64,000 nt of DNA from Usnea hakonensis (lineage: Eukaryota > Ascomycota > Lecanoromycetes > Lecanorales > Parmeliaceae), in assembly GCA_013423325.1 (NCBI GenBank), contig BLJB01000317.1:62001-126000 (forward strand), written 5' to 3'. The number at the start of each line of letters is the position of its first letter. The first letter of the stretch is position 1. Of this stretch, positions 1 through 11,609 are shown in pieces. The notes below the pieces were generated by a model. That model was not told the DNA's origin. It ran no database searches and saw only the letters and a program-made list of their open reading frames with translations. The position numbers and the translations under genes were made by a program.

Positions 1-1107
1 AATTCATCGAAGGGGCGCAGGAGATCGACGTCGATGCCGTGGGCTCTGCTGGAAAGCTACTTGTTCATTCAGTGGCCGAACATGTGGAGGACGCCGGTGT
101 TCACAGTGGCGACGCGACGCTAGTCCTCCCACCCGTGAATCTTGACAATCGTACGATGGCTCGTATCAAAGAGATTGCCGAGAAGGTAGCCAAGGCATGG
201 TCCATCACCGGCCCCTTCAATATGCAAATAATCAAAGCGGACGACCCAGAAGGTGGCGAGCCCGCTCTCAAGGTCATCGAATGCAACCTACGAGCATCCA
301 GATCCTTCCCTTTTGTAAGTAAGGTCCTTGGGGTTAACTTTATCGACGTTGCAACAAAAGCTCTTGCAGACCAAAACGTCCCTGAGCCGGTAGACCTCAT
401 GTCACAAACAAAGAACTATGTTGCCACAAAGGTACCCCAATTTTCCTGGGGCCGCCTACCTGGAGCTGATCCTTTCCTTGGGGTGGAAATGGCCAGTACT
501 GGCGAGATGGCCTGTTTTGGTAGAGACCTCGTTGAAGCATACTGGGCGTCTCTCCAGTCGACCATGAACTTCCGATTACCGTTACCTGGTGAGGGGCTTC
601 TCTTCGGTGGAGACGTCTCCAAGCCGCAGTTGACTAATATCGTCGATTACTTGAAGCCGCTCGGATACAAATTCTATGCGGCTAACAAAGCCGTCAAGGC
701 ACATCTCGAATCGACAGTCAAAGATGGATGCGAAGTCAAAGTTATCGAGTTCCCCACAGACGACAAACGCGCTCTAAGAGAAGTGTTCAGAGAATATGAC
801 ATTCGGGGCGTTTTCAACCTTGCTGCTGCTAGAGCGGACAGCCTATTGGACCAGGACTACGTGATGCGCAGGAACGCGGTTGATTTTGGTGTACCTTTGT
901 TCATGGAACCTAAGGTGAGTCAAAAATGCCTTCCTGAATGTGCTCTCTATCTGTGCATGTTGACTGATTCCAAATTCTCAGACTGCGCTCCTCTTCGCAC
1001 GAGCCATGAGTGAAAAGATACCTTTGCGAAAAGAAGGTGTAGTTCCAAGTGAAGTCCGGAGGTGGAGTGATTTTGCCGGAGGACATGTCCTAGGGTCTTC
1101 AAAATAA
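1..1107 (+). CDS. CPA2: Arginine-specific carbamoyl-phosphate synthase, large subunit (3' part)
   Basis: The product makes carbamoyl phosphate from bicarbonate, ATP and ammonia passed on by the small glutaminase subunit, feeding arginine synthesis. The window opens inside the gene in frame 3; exons are 3-914 and 982-1107, with a GTGAGT..TCAG intron and a phase-0 junction. About 345 residues are present: the end of the second ATP-grasp half (EIDVDAV, HSGDATLVLPP, GPFNMQ, IECNLRASRSFPFVSK) and the C-terminal MGS-like allosteric domain. The block VPQFSWGRLPGADPFLGVEM and the exon-2 stretch TALLFARAM match the yeast CPA2 type rather than the pyrimidine URA2 type, which would continue into an aspartate transcarbamylase domain; here the protein stops. 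The N-terminal two thirds lie left of the window. Identification is confident; arginine rather than pyrimidine assignment is by remembered family pattern. Confidence 0.93.
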
Positions 1108-2045
1108 AAGACTACGAGCTAGTCAGCCACATGGTTTGAGGGCGAGAAGAAAATATTGGAAACATTGCGTAACGAGATCGACGACATGTAGATTGGAAAT
1201 GCACAGTAGTCTGAGGAAGATATGGGATATGTACTTAAAAAGCTACAAAAGTGTTAGTAAATATTGTTCTGACCACACAATCAAATGCTCTATGGAAACC
1301 TAGTAGGACCTCGAGGATATGGTGTTCAAGGACCCAGAGAGAAAGTAATCTAAAAGATGGAGAATAGGCATCACAGTGTTGTGTAGCACATGAGCAATAT
1401 GCTAGCGTGAATATACGGAATTCCATCTCTACCCTTCTCTCCCTCTTCACTCAAGCCACCAAAAGCTATCCGCCGACACACTGTCCTTACCTATCATCAA
1501 GCCTTCCAATAGAAACAAGACAATCGAGGCATCTGCTCTTTCCACCGCCACATGTCTCGAGCGGTCTTTCCGCTTCCACCATGGGGCGACCCGCTAACAT
1601 CAAAAACCAGATTGCTCCATCGACGACGTATCAAAATGGTAGAGATAGGGTTAATGACTCGCATGGGGACCTGCTACCGCAGGGGTTGTGATGAGGACGG
1701 ATCGAGAGTGGGTGATGGAAATAGGGGCGGGCAAAGACGAAAATAACGTGAATTCAAGTAAACAACATACTCGAGATTAAAGCTCTTCTGTACTGGTACA
1801 CATGACCACTTTGATAGATTGCTCAGCGCTTCTTTTTTCATCCAATGCGGTTTGGTGCTGGGAAATACGCATTTACCCCTGTATTTCTTGGCACTCGACA
1901 GACAGCCAATCTTACATCTCATCCTCATCCTCATCTTCATCTTCATCTTCATCTTCAGCACAGTACAGAAACCATCATTACCTTCTAGCTCTCCACTTTC
2001 CTCCCTTTTCACAGATTGAGAGAAATTCCCCACTCTCTCACGACA
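1108..2045. other. Intergenic region, no gene recognised
   Basis: Between the CPSase 3' end and the sugar transporter start I see only short unsupported ORFs. The last 100 bases are pyrimidine-rich, as in many fungal promoters, and contain a TCATC(C/T)-type microsatellite listed separately. Confidence 0.6.
1918..1957. repeat. TCATCC/TCATCT microsatellite
   Basis: About seven 6-bp units of TCATCC then TCATCT run just upstream of the transporter start codon, inside its likely 5' UTR or promoter. Confidence 0.85.
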
Positions 2046-4323
2046 ATGGCGTCCCAAGTCTCCTGGCGCGGGCAAGCCAGGATCAAAGGATACACCAAGC
2101 TCCAACGCATGGCTATGCTGACATTCTCGTTGATTGGACTCCAGCATGTCTCGCACCCACTACTATCATCTTTATAAACCACTAATACCATGATGTAGAT
2201 TCACATGGGCCGTAGAAATGACATGTATCCCCTGCTCTCCCGTCCCGACACCTAACCTCCGCCCACCTACAGCTCATGCGCGACCGAAAGATGTGCTAAT
2301 GGTAGCTCCGCAGACTTTGAGCCACATCTCTTACAATTAGGATTGGCTAAGAGCCAGACTTCACTCGTGTGGATCGCTCCGCCGCTGTCGGGGTTGATTG
2401 TGCAACCGATGATTGGAGTGATGTCGGATTCCTCGCAATCGAGATGGGGAAGAAGAAGGCCTTTCATGCTCCTTTTCGCCATCTTAGTTGCTTTCTTTCT
2501 CGTCATGCTCGCTTGGGCGTCCGAGATTGTTGGGATCTTTACCAGTGATGAAACTATGGTAGGATACGGTCCTTGGGCCAGCGAATGCTTGGATCACTGA
2601 AGTAGGTAGATGAGAAGAACAACGGTAGTGTTGGCGGTGTTTTGTATTTATGCTGTTGATTTTGCGATAAATGGCGGTAAGTCTGTCTGTTGACACGGGT
2701 GTAGCTGGTATACTCTAACACTAAAGACAATCGACACAGTGCAAGCGACCTGCCGCAGTCTCATCGTCGATACGCTCCCAGAGTCTCAGCAGCAACTAGG
2801 CTCAGCCTGGGGTTAGTCTCGTATTTTCTCCATACTCCATCTTTCGCTGAAATACCGAAAAGCTGGCAGGATGCTCGGACTCGGCCACGTGCTTGGCTAC
2901 CTCGTCGGCACTATAGATCTATCCCAATATCTCGGGACAAGTCTAGGAGGTTCCCAGTTCAAACAAATATGCATCATTGCTGGGTCTACTATCACTCTCT
3001 GCGTCGGAGTGACTTGTTTCTGTGTGAAGGAAAGAGTATGGCTTTCACAAAGGTGAGTCGACATACATCGAGAACAGTGGGTTGAAGCTGCTGACTGTAC
3101 CTAGTTCTCAGCGCGCAAAGGTAGGAGCATTGGCTATGATTGAGACGATACTCAGAACTACGCTTCACCTGCCGCGTAAAATTAGAGCCGTATGCTGGAT
3201 TACGTTCTGGTCCTGGTTTGGTATGAATTCTGTCCCATCTTTTTAACCATTCAACTTACATCGACTCATGAGCTGACACGCAAAGGATGGTCTCCATTCT
3301 TTGGTACGCCGAGTTGATCCCTATCATCTTGAATCACTCCACAAGTCTAAATTTGACAGTCTACGGAACTACATGGGTCGGAGAGACATACTACCGCCAA
3401 AACGCCGACAATGCCGCAAATTTACAATCATCAAGCGACATTGTGGGCGAGATCGCCAGAAAAGGATCTTTAGCCTTAGTCCTGTTCTCCGTGATCTCCT
3501 TCGCCAGCTCCATCTTTCTGCCCATTCTAATATCATTGCCCTCTGACGACATCGCCCAACATCCTCCCCAACCCACCCCTCGACCGCTTTCACATATCCG
3601 CAGCCTCATCCAACGTTACCAGATCGGCATCACCACAGCGTGGGCCGTATCGCAATTCTTGTTTGCCGCCTCAATGATCATGGCCCCCTTCTCGAACTCA
3701 TTCCAATTCGCTACCACCCTCATCGCCCTCTGCGGAGCGTAAACATCCCCTTCCCCCCTTCTCAACCCCAAAACATCATACTGATACGCAAATCTCTCAG
3801 ATCCTGGGCCATGTACGGCTGGGCCCCCCTCGCCATCATGGGCGAAGAAATCAACAAACTAACCCCAACCGCTCCCTTCCCCCTCAACGACCGCGACGCC
3901 TCCGTCGAAATGTCTCTCTTACCCCGCTCCCCCGAAGACGAAGAAGAACAAAAAGAAGACGACCCCTCATCCCCAACACCAAGACCTCCTCCCTCACCCG
4001 CCTCCCAACCCATCAACCTCGCCCTCCCATCCTTCTCCCATGACAAAAAGGCAGGCATATACCTCGGCATCCACAACATATTCGCCACTCTCCCCCAATT
4101 CCTCGCCACATTTCTCTCGGCCCTAGTATTCTCCATTCTGGAACCCGGTCCAAGTCCCGAGTTAACATCGCCCTCTTCACTACCCACTCCCCACGGATCC
4201 AATGCTGCTGGATCCATGGAGAAATATACTCACGCACTCAGCGGCACGGCTGTGTGTTTGGCGATTGGAGCCGTGTTCCAATTAGTAGCCGCGTGGCAGA
4301 GTTTGCGGATGCGGAGGTATTAG
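2046..4323 (+). CDS. SLC45/SUT-type (GPH family) sugar:H+ symporter
   Basis: A predicted plasma-membrane disaccharide (sucrose/maltose-type) proton symporter of the glycoside-pentoside-hexuronide group, like fission yeast Sut1. I resolve ten exons that keep frame throughout: 2046-2143, 2199-2224, 2314-2558, 2610-2676, 2740-2811, 2863-3052, 3105-3220, 3286-3303, 3360-3738, 3801-4323, giving 577 aa. Family marks are FTWAVEMT in TM1, SKSQTSLVW-like AKSQTSLVWIAPPLSG, the loop motif SRWGRRRP, GLGHVLGYLVGTIDL, and TTWVGE. A long acidic, Pro-rich cytosolic loop (near 3880-4010) precedes the last TMs, which end LRMRRY. Intron 1 uses a GC donor (2144). Exons of 26 and 18 nt are unusually short but needed for the conserved protein. 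The substrate is inferred from the family only. Confidence 0.88.
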
Positions 4324-5539
4324 AGATATTCAGGTGTTGCTGGATAGGGTAGATAGGAAGGAAGGATACTGCATGTGCACATATGTACACCGTGTGTAGC
4401 TCTCGATTTCGAAGCGCGGGGCTGTCATCTGCAGAGCAAGAACAAGTATGACTCCGAAAGAAGAGTTACATCAATAGTTAAAGCATGATAAACAGCTTAG
4501 TCCTTATAAATGAAACTTTCAGAAGAAGAAGAGGAGGAGGAAGAGGAAGAAGAATGCAGATAAACAGCGTAGCTAGCAACCCAACCCAACCCAGCCCTTT
4601 TCCCTTCCCATCGCGAACCCCATCACACCAACAAATCAAGTATATCGCGATTTCCGACTGCCAGAATCGCCATACGTGGATCTAAATGTATCTGTAAATC
4701 GGAGTGATCCACTCGAAATCGACGGCCATGTACTCACCGATCAAATACTTCAACGACGGCACCAAACGCACTAGCTAGAGGCGCACAGAATGCAAGTGTA
4801 ATAGTTGGTGGGCCTGGATTTGGAAGGGCAGACAGGAGGAGAAGACACGGTCCAAGAAAGAGGAACAGAAAAAGAGGCGCGTGGAATATCTTTTCTTCCG
4901 CATAAGTAGATACAAGGAAGTTTCAAAACCATAGAAACTCGCCCGCTCAGCTAATGCTAGGTGAAGCTCTTCCACTTTGACAAAAAGCCGGCACCAATCC
5001 TCGCTAAAGTGTCAATTGGTGGAAGGCGCAGTGAGGATATGCTTAGTCATCAGCATGATAAATAAGTAGCTTCTCGTCTCTGACAGTAGGGCAGTTGCCC
5101 CGCCGAAGTGGAAAGCGGTATGATCTGCATCGGATATGTTGCTTCTTTGATTGGGAAAGAATCTTGAAAAATGCATCACCGTGCCGGAATTTAGTCATAC
5201 CTTGATGTTGCTGAAGTGATGGAAGTCTGATGTTACCTCGTTTTTGCCGAATGAAGTGAATTCGATGCTTATTTAAAAACATGCAACAGTATAGAAGATT
5301 GGCCCGGATAGAAAGGGACAATGACCGGAATCATTCTCGCTATTCAGGTTGGATGAATGACCGACTGCCACAGCTCAATATGCGCAGCAGATATAACGCA
5401 AATCCGCGCTCTCGGCAACGGTTCTTTTTCTGGATTGGGACGAAAAGGAATTTTCTTGCTCGAATAACCCACGGCCCACAGCCTAAGGCTCCACCAAGTA
5501 ATTTCATTTTATTTCAGAACCCACTTCAGATCATATTCA
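4324..5539. other. Intergenic region, no gene recognised
   Basis: Contains a purine-rich GAAGAAGAGGAGGAGG-like stretch near 4518-4556 and several short ORFs on both strands with no recognisable family or splice pattern. Confidence 0.55.
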
Positions 5540-6469
5540 ATGCCAGAGAAACCCCCCTCAGCATCCCTACCCATACATGCACCCTCAGAGAATCACCCAT
5601 CAGGTCCTTACGATCCACCATTTCCCAAACTCACGTCTGGAGACCTCATCCTCAACTCTACCTGGCTCAAAGGCAAGATTGAACACGGCGATAGACTTTG
5701 AAAGAACAGGGATATAAAGCCGAGAACGATGAGATTCATACAGTGGTGCAAGGAGCGATGCTCCGCAATACTAGAGGCATCACCATTCACCAGGAAGCAG
5801 ATCAAGAAGGAGAATCAAATCCCGGATGATGGAATGAGCTCGAGATATGAAAAGATACATGGCCATGAAGGTTTATGCTACGCTTTGGTGGAGCAGTTCA
5901 ACGCGATGGCGGAGCTGCGGATGATGGCAGAATATGGGGACTACCTGGCTTATACTTGCACGACCTTGAAGGGCGATGCAATGAATGATCTGGTATGGAA
6001 GACAGAGAAGCTCGACTGGCAGGCAGTTGCAGAGAAAATAAAGAAGGAGGAAGCAACGATAGAAGATGAAAAGCGGCAGAGGGCACCTACCTCCCCAACA
6101 CCATACCTAGACGACATTGCGAAAGCGGCGGAACGACTCGGTTACGAGAAGGATCTCATCAGATACCAGATACTGGCTTACGCGGATCGTAACAACTTTT
6201 GTCACAGTGGTATCAAGGCCATGATCCAAGATAGCGCCTTCCAGGAGCTAGCCGAAAGGATAGTCGAAGATAAAAGGGCCCTCGTGAACATCTTTCGAGA
6301 AAGACCGTCCGCTCAGATTGAGATGCGCAAGATGATCCGGTTCGTCGAGAAAGAGTGGTTTGTGAGGGTTTTCATCGACGAGACCATGAATGGTCGACTG
6401 CAGGTCAAGTTCTTGCCCTCGGAGAAAGCAATCGAGAAAACCAAGAGCATGGCACCTGCCGGAGAATAG
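5540..6469 (+). CDS. Hypothetical protein; frame broken by one TGA at 5699
   Basis: An unrecognised soluble, charged protein. The longest uninterrupted frame begins at ATG 5729 (246 aa). Upstream in the same frame, an ATG at 5540 opens 53 codons of Pro/Ser-rich sequence (begins MPEKPPSASLP) that read straight into it except for a single TGA at 5699-5701. No GT..AG intron that I can place removes the TGA without breaking the frame. So either translation starts at 5729, or the gene is a recent pseudogene, or one base is wrong. The body is rich in Lys/Glu helices (AEKIKKEEATIEDEKRQR; ERLGYEKDLIRYQILAYADR) with no signal peptide or TM segment. Function unknown. Confidence 0.45.
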
Positions 6470-7534
6470 ACACCAAAAGTGGCAGGGACGAGGAGTACTA
6501 TTTGGATTGTGTTAGTATCGCGGGTTTGTCTGCGGGTTGGGCTGGAGTTTCACATGTAATTTCCTTCAGCGTAGAGAGAACAATCAAATCTCTTCGCAAG
6601 GATCATTCGCAATCCACAACACTGAAATAGGTACCAGCCACCTTTTTCGATACCCTTTTCAGCCGCTCCCCTGTCCTAGATGCCTTCGTGCCGAACCTGA
6701 CGTCATGTGTGTTATCAAGGACACTTTGAAATGCTCATATAAAGGTGGATGACCAGAAAAAACCCCCTTACTCTGCAAGGCTATCCTCGGTCCCAGAGGG
6801 AGCCAACATGACTGAATGTCACATCGCCAATGATGTGGTTGTTGAATGAATGATGATGCTAGTGTCGGCATTGTGATACTCTCCGCAATGAAATTCTAAC
6901 AGTGTTTGCCTATGGATCAGTACTAGAACCTCGCTTCGGCAGCCAATCATCGCGCTGCCTCATTACGTAGAGTAGTGACAGAGTGGCCGACCCAAATCCT
7001 ATTCCATTCCGTGCTCCACTTAGCACTACCATAGGAATGGAGGCAACATATTCCCAGAGCCCCAAGACTCCAGAGCCAAGGGACCGAATAGCGTCTACGA
7101 GGTGGTCTTGCGTGGACAGTATAGTGAGAAGAACGTACACTGAATTTCGAAATATTCCGATAGCCTTTGCCCGATTCCAGCTTCCTAAATCTTCGATGTT
7201 CTTCGATATTCCCAGTTGACACGTGATTTAGGAATGATTTCAGTATCCACCAAAGACGTCGGTGTTTGAAGGTATTATCTCATCATTTGGGCCCGTTCTA
7301 TCTTCCTCCTTGTCTACGCTGATGTCCTCGAGAATGTAGAGTAACACGGGAAACAAAAACTTGAAATCAGCGGAACACTGCTTTGAGGCAATTGAGCGCT
7401 GCGATGCACAAAATGGAGTCCCTATTGTGCTCATCGGTCGGCTCCAGAGTATATCCGCGCAACTATGAACTTCTAATGAGTCGGATATCTCGACAACGAG
7501 GCCCTATTTCTCAAAGACCCCGGACTTCCCCAAA
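6470..7534. other. Intergenic region, no gene recognised
   Basis: Only short overlapping ORFs on both strands (for example 6983-7219 +) without homology I recognise. Confidence 0.5.
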
Positions 7535-8470
7535 ATGAGATGGCCTCTGCTTTTCACAGCCCTCTTCCCGCTGATACCAACCAGAACAGAAACACAACCT
7601 CTCAATGAAACAACCCCCAACCCACTACTCATAACCCCACCCCTCGCGACCATCAACACCATCTGCACCAGCGCACACCGCGCCCACGAATCCCACCTCA
7701 AACAAATCAACTATCTTGACTGCCTCTCCCTCCTGAACGAAATCCTCCTCGATCCCAACACCAATCGTCAAAACACGTACGATGCAGCGACCGCTCACCA
7801 GGCGCATTTCCACAACACTTGCTCTGTAACCCTGCGCTCGAGGTCGCAAGAGGGTAGTGATTTCTTCTGGGGCTACGAGATTGCGATCGCGGCGGCGATG
7901 GTGGTGAGGGGTTGTGTTCAGGATTCGGGGGAGGGGTATGGGGGAGTGGAATTCGTTGGTGAGAAAGGGGTATTCTTTGTAGAGGTGGGGGGTTTGGAGG
8001 GTGGGAGTGCGGAGGGGGGGATGAGTGGTGCGGCATCTTCCCTTGCGAGGAACGACGTGCTCGTTCCCTCGAACAATGTGAACACCACCCTCCTCTCCCC
8101 GCGCCCATCGACCGCCATCCCAGTATGTCAAATCACACAGAAACGCGCTCACATTCTTCACCCCATCACCCGACTCGACTGCTATCATCTCTTCTACAAT
8201 CTCCTCACGAACCCAGCTCTCGAACGGATCATCACTCTGCGAGGTTTGTCCCCTATCCCGTATCAGACGTATGGGACTTGCACGGTGCAGCTTAGAGGTA
8301 ATAGTCTGGTGGCGAAGGATAGGTTCAGGTTTGTGGAGGTATTGTTGGCGGCGGTGAGGGTTGTGCAGACGTGTGTGGTTGGTGGGGGGTGGGGGTTGGG
8401 GGGGGCGGTTGGTGTGGGGGGGAGAGGGGGGTTTGTTGTTAGGGTTTTTAATGGGATAGGCAGGGGGTAG
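7535..8470 (+). CDS. Secreted protein with duplicated four-cysteine domain
   Basis: Single-exon ORF of 311 aa. Residues 1-20 (MRWPLLFTALFPLIPTRT) form a likely signal peptide. The mature part carries two copies of one domain, each with four cysteines in the same order: one near residues 43-128 (CTSAHRA, LDCLSLLNEIL, NTCSVTLRS, AAMVVRGC) and one near 198-290 (CQITQKRA, LDCYHLFYNLL, GTCTVQLRG, AAVRVVQTC). The spacing suggests two disulfides per domain. A Gly-rich linker joins them and a Gly-rich tail (GGGWGLGGAVGVGGRGG) follows, coded by a G-rich DNA tract where base errors are likely. Secretion and a wall or host-interaction role are inferences; the domain resembles unnamed cysteine domains of fungal secreted proteins. 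Confidence 0.65.
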   Translation: MRWPLLFTALFPLIPTRTETQPLNETTPNPLLITPPLATINTICTSAHRAHESHLKQINYLDCLSLLNEILLDPNTNRQNTYDAATAHQAHFHNTCSVTLRSRSQEGSDFFWGYEIAIAAAMVVRGCVQDSGEGYGGVEFVGEKGVFFVEVGGLEGGSAEGGMSGAASSLARNDVLVPSNNVNTTLLSPRPSTAIPVCQITQKRAHILHPITRLDCYHLFYNLLTNPALERIITLRGLSPIPYQTYGTCTVQLRGNSLVAKDRFRFVEVLLAAVRVVQTCVVGGGWGLGGAVGVGGRGGFVVRVFNGIGRG

Positions 8471-8658
8471 GGTGGTTGTGATGTTTTCGGGGTGGGTTTG
8501 TGTGTTGGACTTTGATTTTGATCATGTTCGATGTATGCGAAGGTCAGCCTATTTACGAAAGCTAGGATCAGTCTATCATCTCCAGTCCCCGTTTTTGTTG
8601 CACACTTCTAGCTAAACCCACTCTTTCATTTCCCCGCCCCCTCTCTCATACATACTCA

Positions 8659-8713
8659 CCCCCCCCCCCCCCCCCCCCCCCCATACATCCCCCCCCCCCC
8701 CCCCCCCACCCCC
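8659..8713. repeat. Poly-C tracts
   Basis: A run of 24 C (8659-8682) and one of 19 C (8689-8707), separated by ATACAT, followed by more C-rich sequence immediately downstream of the DUF4267 stop. On the minus strand this is G-rich and able to form quadruplex structure. Confidence 0.95.
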
Positions 8714-9112
8714 TCACACCCCATCCCACACCCCAACCAAGACACTCCCCACCCCCGCCACCGCCGGCGCATACCCCCAATGATTCCACTCCCCCCTCCC
8801 AATCAGCCCCCGACACACCGCCCCATCCACAACCGCCACCCCACTGCCCGCAATCAAGATCCACCCCAACGCCTTCCTATTCCCGAAATAAGCACCGGCG
8901 TGGATGGCGGCCCACATGAAGACGTCGCGGGCGCCGTATAGGATTATGAGGCTGTCGACTAGGTTTTGGTCCGAGTGGGAGGCCGGGAGAGGGAATTCGA
9001 AGACTGAGAGGGCGTGGCGGGGGCGCAGGATGGCGTTTAGGCCAAAGGCGAGGAAGATGAAGCCGAATATGTAGGCGGCGATGAGGGGGGGGAGGGAGCG
9101 GGAGGGCGGCAT
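8714..9112 (-). CDS. DUF4267-family small integral membrane protein
   Basis: 132 aa if translation starts at the methionine of MPPSRSLPPLIA (9112), chosen over an upstream in-frame ATG because the family begins directly with the first membrane segment. Four hydrophobic helices are visible: LIAAYIFGFIFLAFGLNAIL, the SLIILYGARDVFMWAAI region, WILIAGSGVAVVDGAV, and YAPAVAGVGSVLVGVW. The LYGARD and GxxNAILRP-type motifs are those of fungal DUF4267 proteins, whose function is unknown. The stop codon abuts the poly-C tract, so the C-terminus is the least certain part. Confidence 0.78.
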   Translation of the reverse strand: MPPSRSLPPLIAAYIFGFIFLAFGLNAILRPRHALSVFEFPLPASHSDQNLVDSLIILYGARDVFMWAAIHAGAYFGNRKALGWILIAGSGVAVVDGAVCRGLIGRGEWNHWGYAPAVAGVGSVLVGVWDGV

Positions 9113-9711
9113 TATTGTTGCGGAAAGCGTGGGTAATTGGGGGGACAATGGGCTAGGTGATGGGCAGCAATATCTTACGTGGTGTATTTGCAACACGTCG
9201 ACAACGGTTGCGATTTTGGTCTCTGAGAGGTGGAGAGTTCGGGGAGGGGGGGATGCAGGTTGCAGTCGTCAAGTTCAGTCCTGGGTTGAGGGAATTCTGA
9301 CTCACAAAGTTTGGAGAACAAGCTTTGTGGCATATAAGCGGGGAGCGCTAGTAAGAGGCCTGATGCAGCTAAGGTAGGGTTAGCCTTGGCTGATGTAAGG
9401 ATTTTGGTACGCTCTCCTGGTCGTGATATATGGGAGGGGAACAGGGAGATGGCATAGTTGTTCGAAGTTGAGGTCCAGTGATGATGCAATGGGAGCGTAT
9501 GTAGCAGAAGGTAGTAGGCCGTGTTGCATACCACCGCATGCGATTTCTCTTTCATATGATTCGTAAGGGCTTGCAGTTGACATACATGAGCGAATAGATG
9601 GGGATTTGTTGTCATGGATGTGAGAGGTACAATTGATCGACGCTCATTCGGGCGTCAGAGACGCGTCGTGTGGACATATCCACCTGTAGACTTGAGGGAA
9701 CGGCTCAAGCA

Positions 9712-10793
9712 TCACTCTTTCGAATCGCCCAGTCTACTGGTCTTGGAAACAGTCGCCTTGAATGCCTCCATATACGATTCCTTCACTTTACCTTCCTCAA
9801 GTACCTTCAAGCCCGCAGCTGTGGATCCTAGATTGATTAATTAGTCCTTTCTTCATCTTAGATTTGATCGATTAGTTCCGACACTCACCTCCAGGCGTCG
9901 CAACTTTCCGCCTCACCTCATGCGGCGACTTCCCACCCGCAATCAGCTTCGATAGCCCTAGCATGCTCAATGCAGCCATCTGGACAGCCTCTTCCCTCTC
10001 AACGCCTTCCCGAACAGCGCTCTCAATCACCCCTTCAAGCGCAAGGGAAAAAAAGGCAGGGCTGCATGAAGCTATCGTCGCGCCCGCAGGCTGCAAATGC
10101 TCTGGCCACAACTTGACCTGTCCGACGCGCTTGAACAGTGAGTAAACGTCGTTTAGAACCGCAGGTGGGACGCTGCGATGTGGCTCCTCGCTGATCAGCG
10201 ACAGGGATTCACACACTGATGCGGCTACGGACGGCGTCACTCGCAATATGTGGCAGTGCTGGGCTTTCTCGGCTTCGGTCTTGGAGGGATGGTTGTGGAA
10301 TATCGCATCCTGCAGCTTCGCGACGGATACCCCGCCAACTAGGCTCACAAGGATTTTGCCCTGGAGCGCGGATAGCACTCCGTGTTCCGCGAGCACGGAG
10401 CGGTAGACGCTGGGTTCGACGCCAAGGATGATGATGTCGGAGCGCTGTACTCCAAGTACGTTGGAGTGGGCGAGGACAGTTACGGAAGGGAAGGCGGAGA
10501 ATTTGTCGGAGAGTCGGTCGAGGCTTGATTGCTGGTGTACGCAGGCTGTAAGGGCTGTTGGTGTGACCACGAGGGGATGTGATAGGAACTTTGCATGATG
10601 GCCCTCGGGAGTGTGGGAGGGGGGTTCGTATTGCGATTGCTTGGTGTGGCTGAGAGAAGACAGTATACCTTCGAGGATTGCGGAATTGAGTTTGCCTGGA
10701 TGAAGTGGGTGAGCGCGGGGGAGAAGGCAAATTAGTGGATCCCGTACCGCAGCCTAGGAAGGTAACCTTTCTGGGTATCAATTCGGCTACCAT
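9712..10793 (-). CDS. PRO3: Pyrroline-5-carboxylate reductase (proline synthesis)
   Basis: Reduces pyrroline-5-carboxylate to proline with NAD(P)H, the last step of proline synthesis. Exons on the minus strand: 10748-10793, 9889-10695, 9712-9827; introns of 52 and 61 nt; product 322 aa. The N-terminus gives the Rossmann nucleotide-binding loop (VTFLGCGKLNSAILEG, formed only after splicing). Mid-protein, DIIILGVEPS and GKILVSLVGGVS are typical. The C-terminal dimerisation domain has SCSPAFFSLALEGVIESAV and the active-site VATPGGST motif, which is again formed across the last splice junction. Length is close to but somewhat longer than the usual 270-290 aa, owing to a loop after the Rossmann motif (SHTKQSQYEPPSHTPEG). 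Confident. Confidence 0.93.
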
Positions 10794-11609
10794 CTTAGAG
10801 TTGTCTTTGAAGATTGATAGTTTTGGTGAACACTTGATGAGGGTTCGAAACGACGAGCAGATCAGACGGAAGGTATGGATGGTACGATCTCTGATATGCT
10901 TGTCGAGTGAGCACTTTTTATTCTTTACGCACCGCTGCTCACATCATTGGACGTACGGAGATTGAGCGGGAGTACAAGACCCCGTCAAGAAAGTAAGGTA
11001 AGTATGAAGTTGGAAGCCGCTGGAGGCTGAAAATTCAGAGCTAGCAGCAATCCCGCATTGCTTTCAGGGATCTGGTATCCCTGAGTGCGTGCCGCGATTA
11101 CTAACTTCCAAAAAAGGTAGGTCGTAACCAGTGCTGCACGCTAAAAGGCTTCAGAGTAACCTTATCGAATAGCGTCTTCCTCCGCACTGCCCTTGATTTG
11201 CCTAAATTCTGTTGTAAGCGTTCAACAGATAAATTTTCAAAGGACATCGGAAAGCCCAATGATAGGGCTAGTACCAGCAGCTATCCAGGGTTCCTGGTGC
11301 GTTGACGTACTCTACAGCGCAGTATGGTGAAAGTATTCGACTTTGGAAATTGCTGTATTTCATATGCGGGTCTATGATCTTGCTGTTCAATATGACAGCC
11401 GCTCTGTCCTTAACTCCCCAGCAGTTTCCCTTGAACAGTACGCATGACGGCCCACACATTACTCCCCGCTGTTGTTGATCGAGTGCTACCTGATGGATGA
11501 GTTTCGCCAAAGCCAAGCCAATCCAATCTATCACATAATCAGCCCTCCCCACGGTGCTGGCCTATCAGTGCATGCAAGAAGAGATTCGTCTTTCATAGCC
11601 AAGTCGTCA
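10794..11609. other. Intergenic region, no gene recognised
   Basis: Upstream of the reductase start; no ORF with recognisable family. Confidence 0.5.

Noticed and set aside
1674..2185. Overlapping ORFs with MKMKMRMRM or SSSSSS runs
   Set aside because: Products of the TCATC microsatellite read in different frames.
8646..8864. Gly-rich minus ORF
   Set aside because: Poly-C read in a shadow frame of the DUF4267 gene end.
9175..9615. 146-codon minus ORF upstream of DUF4267 gene
   Set aside because: No recognisable domain, overlaps the likely promoter of the DUF4267 gene.
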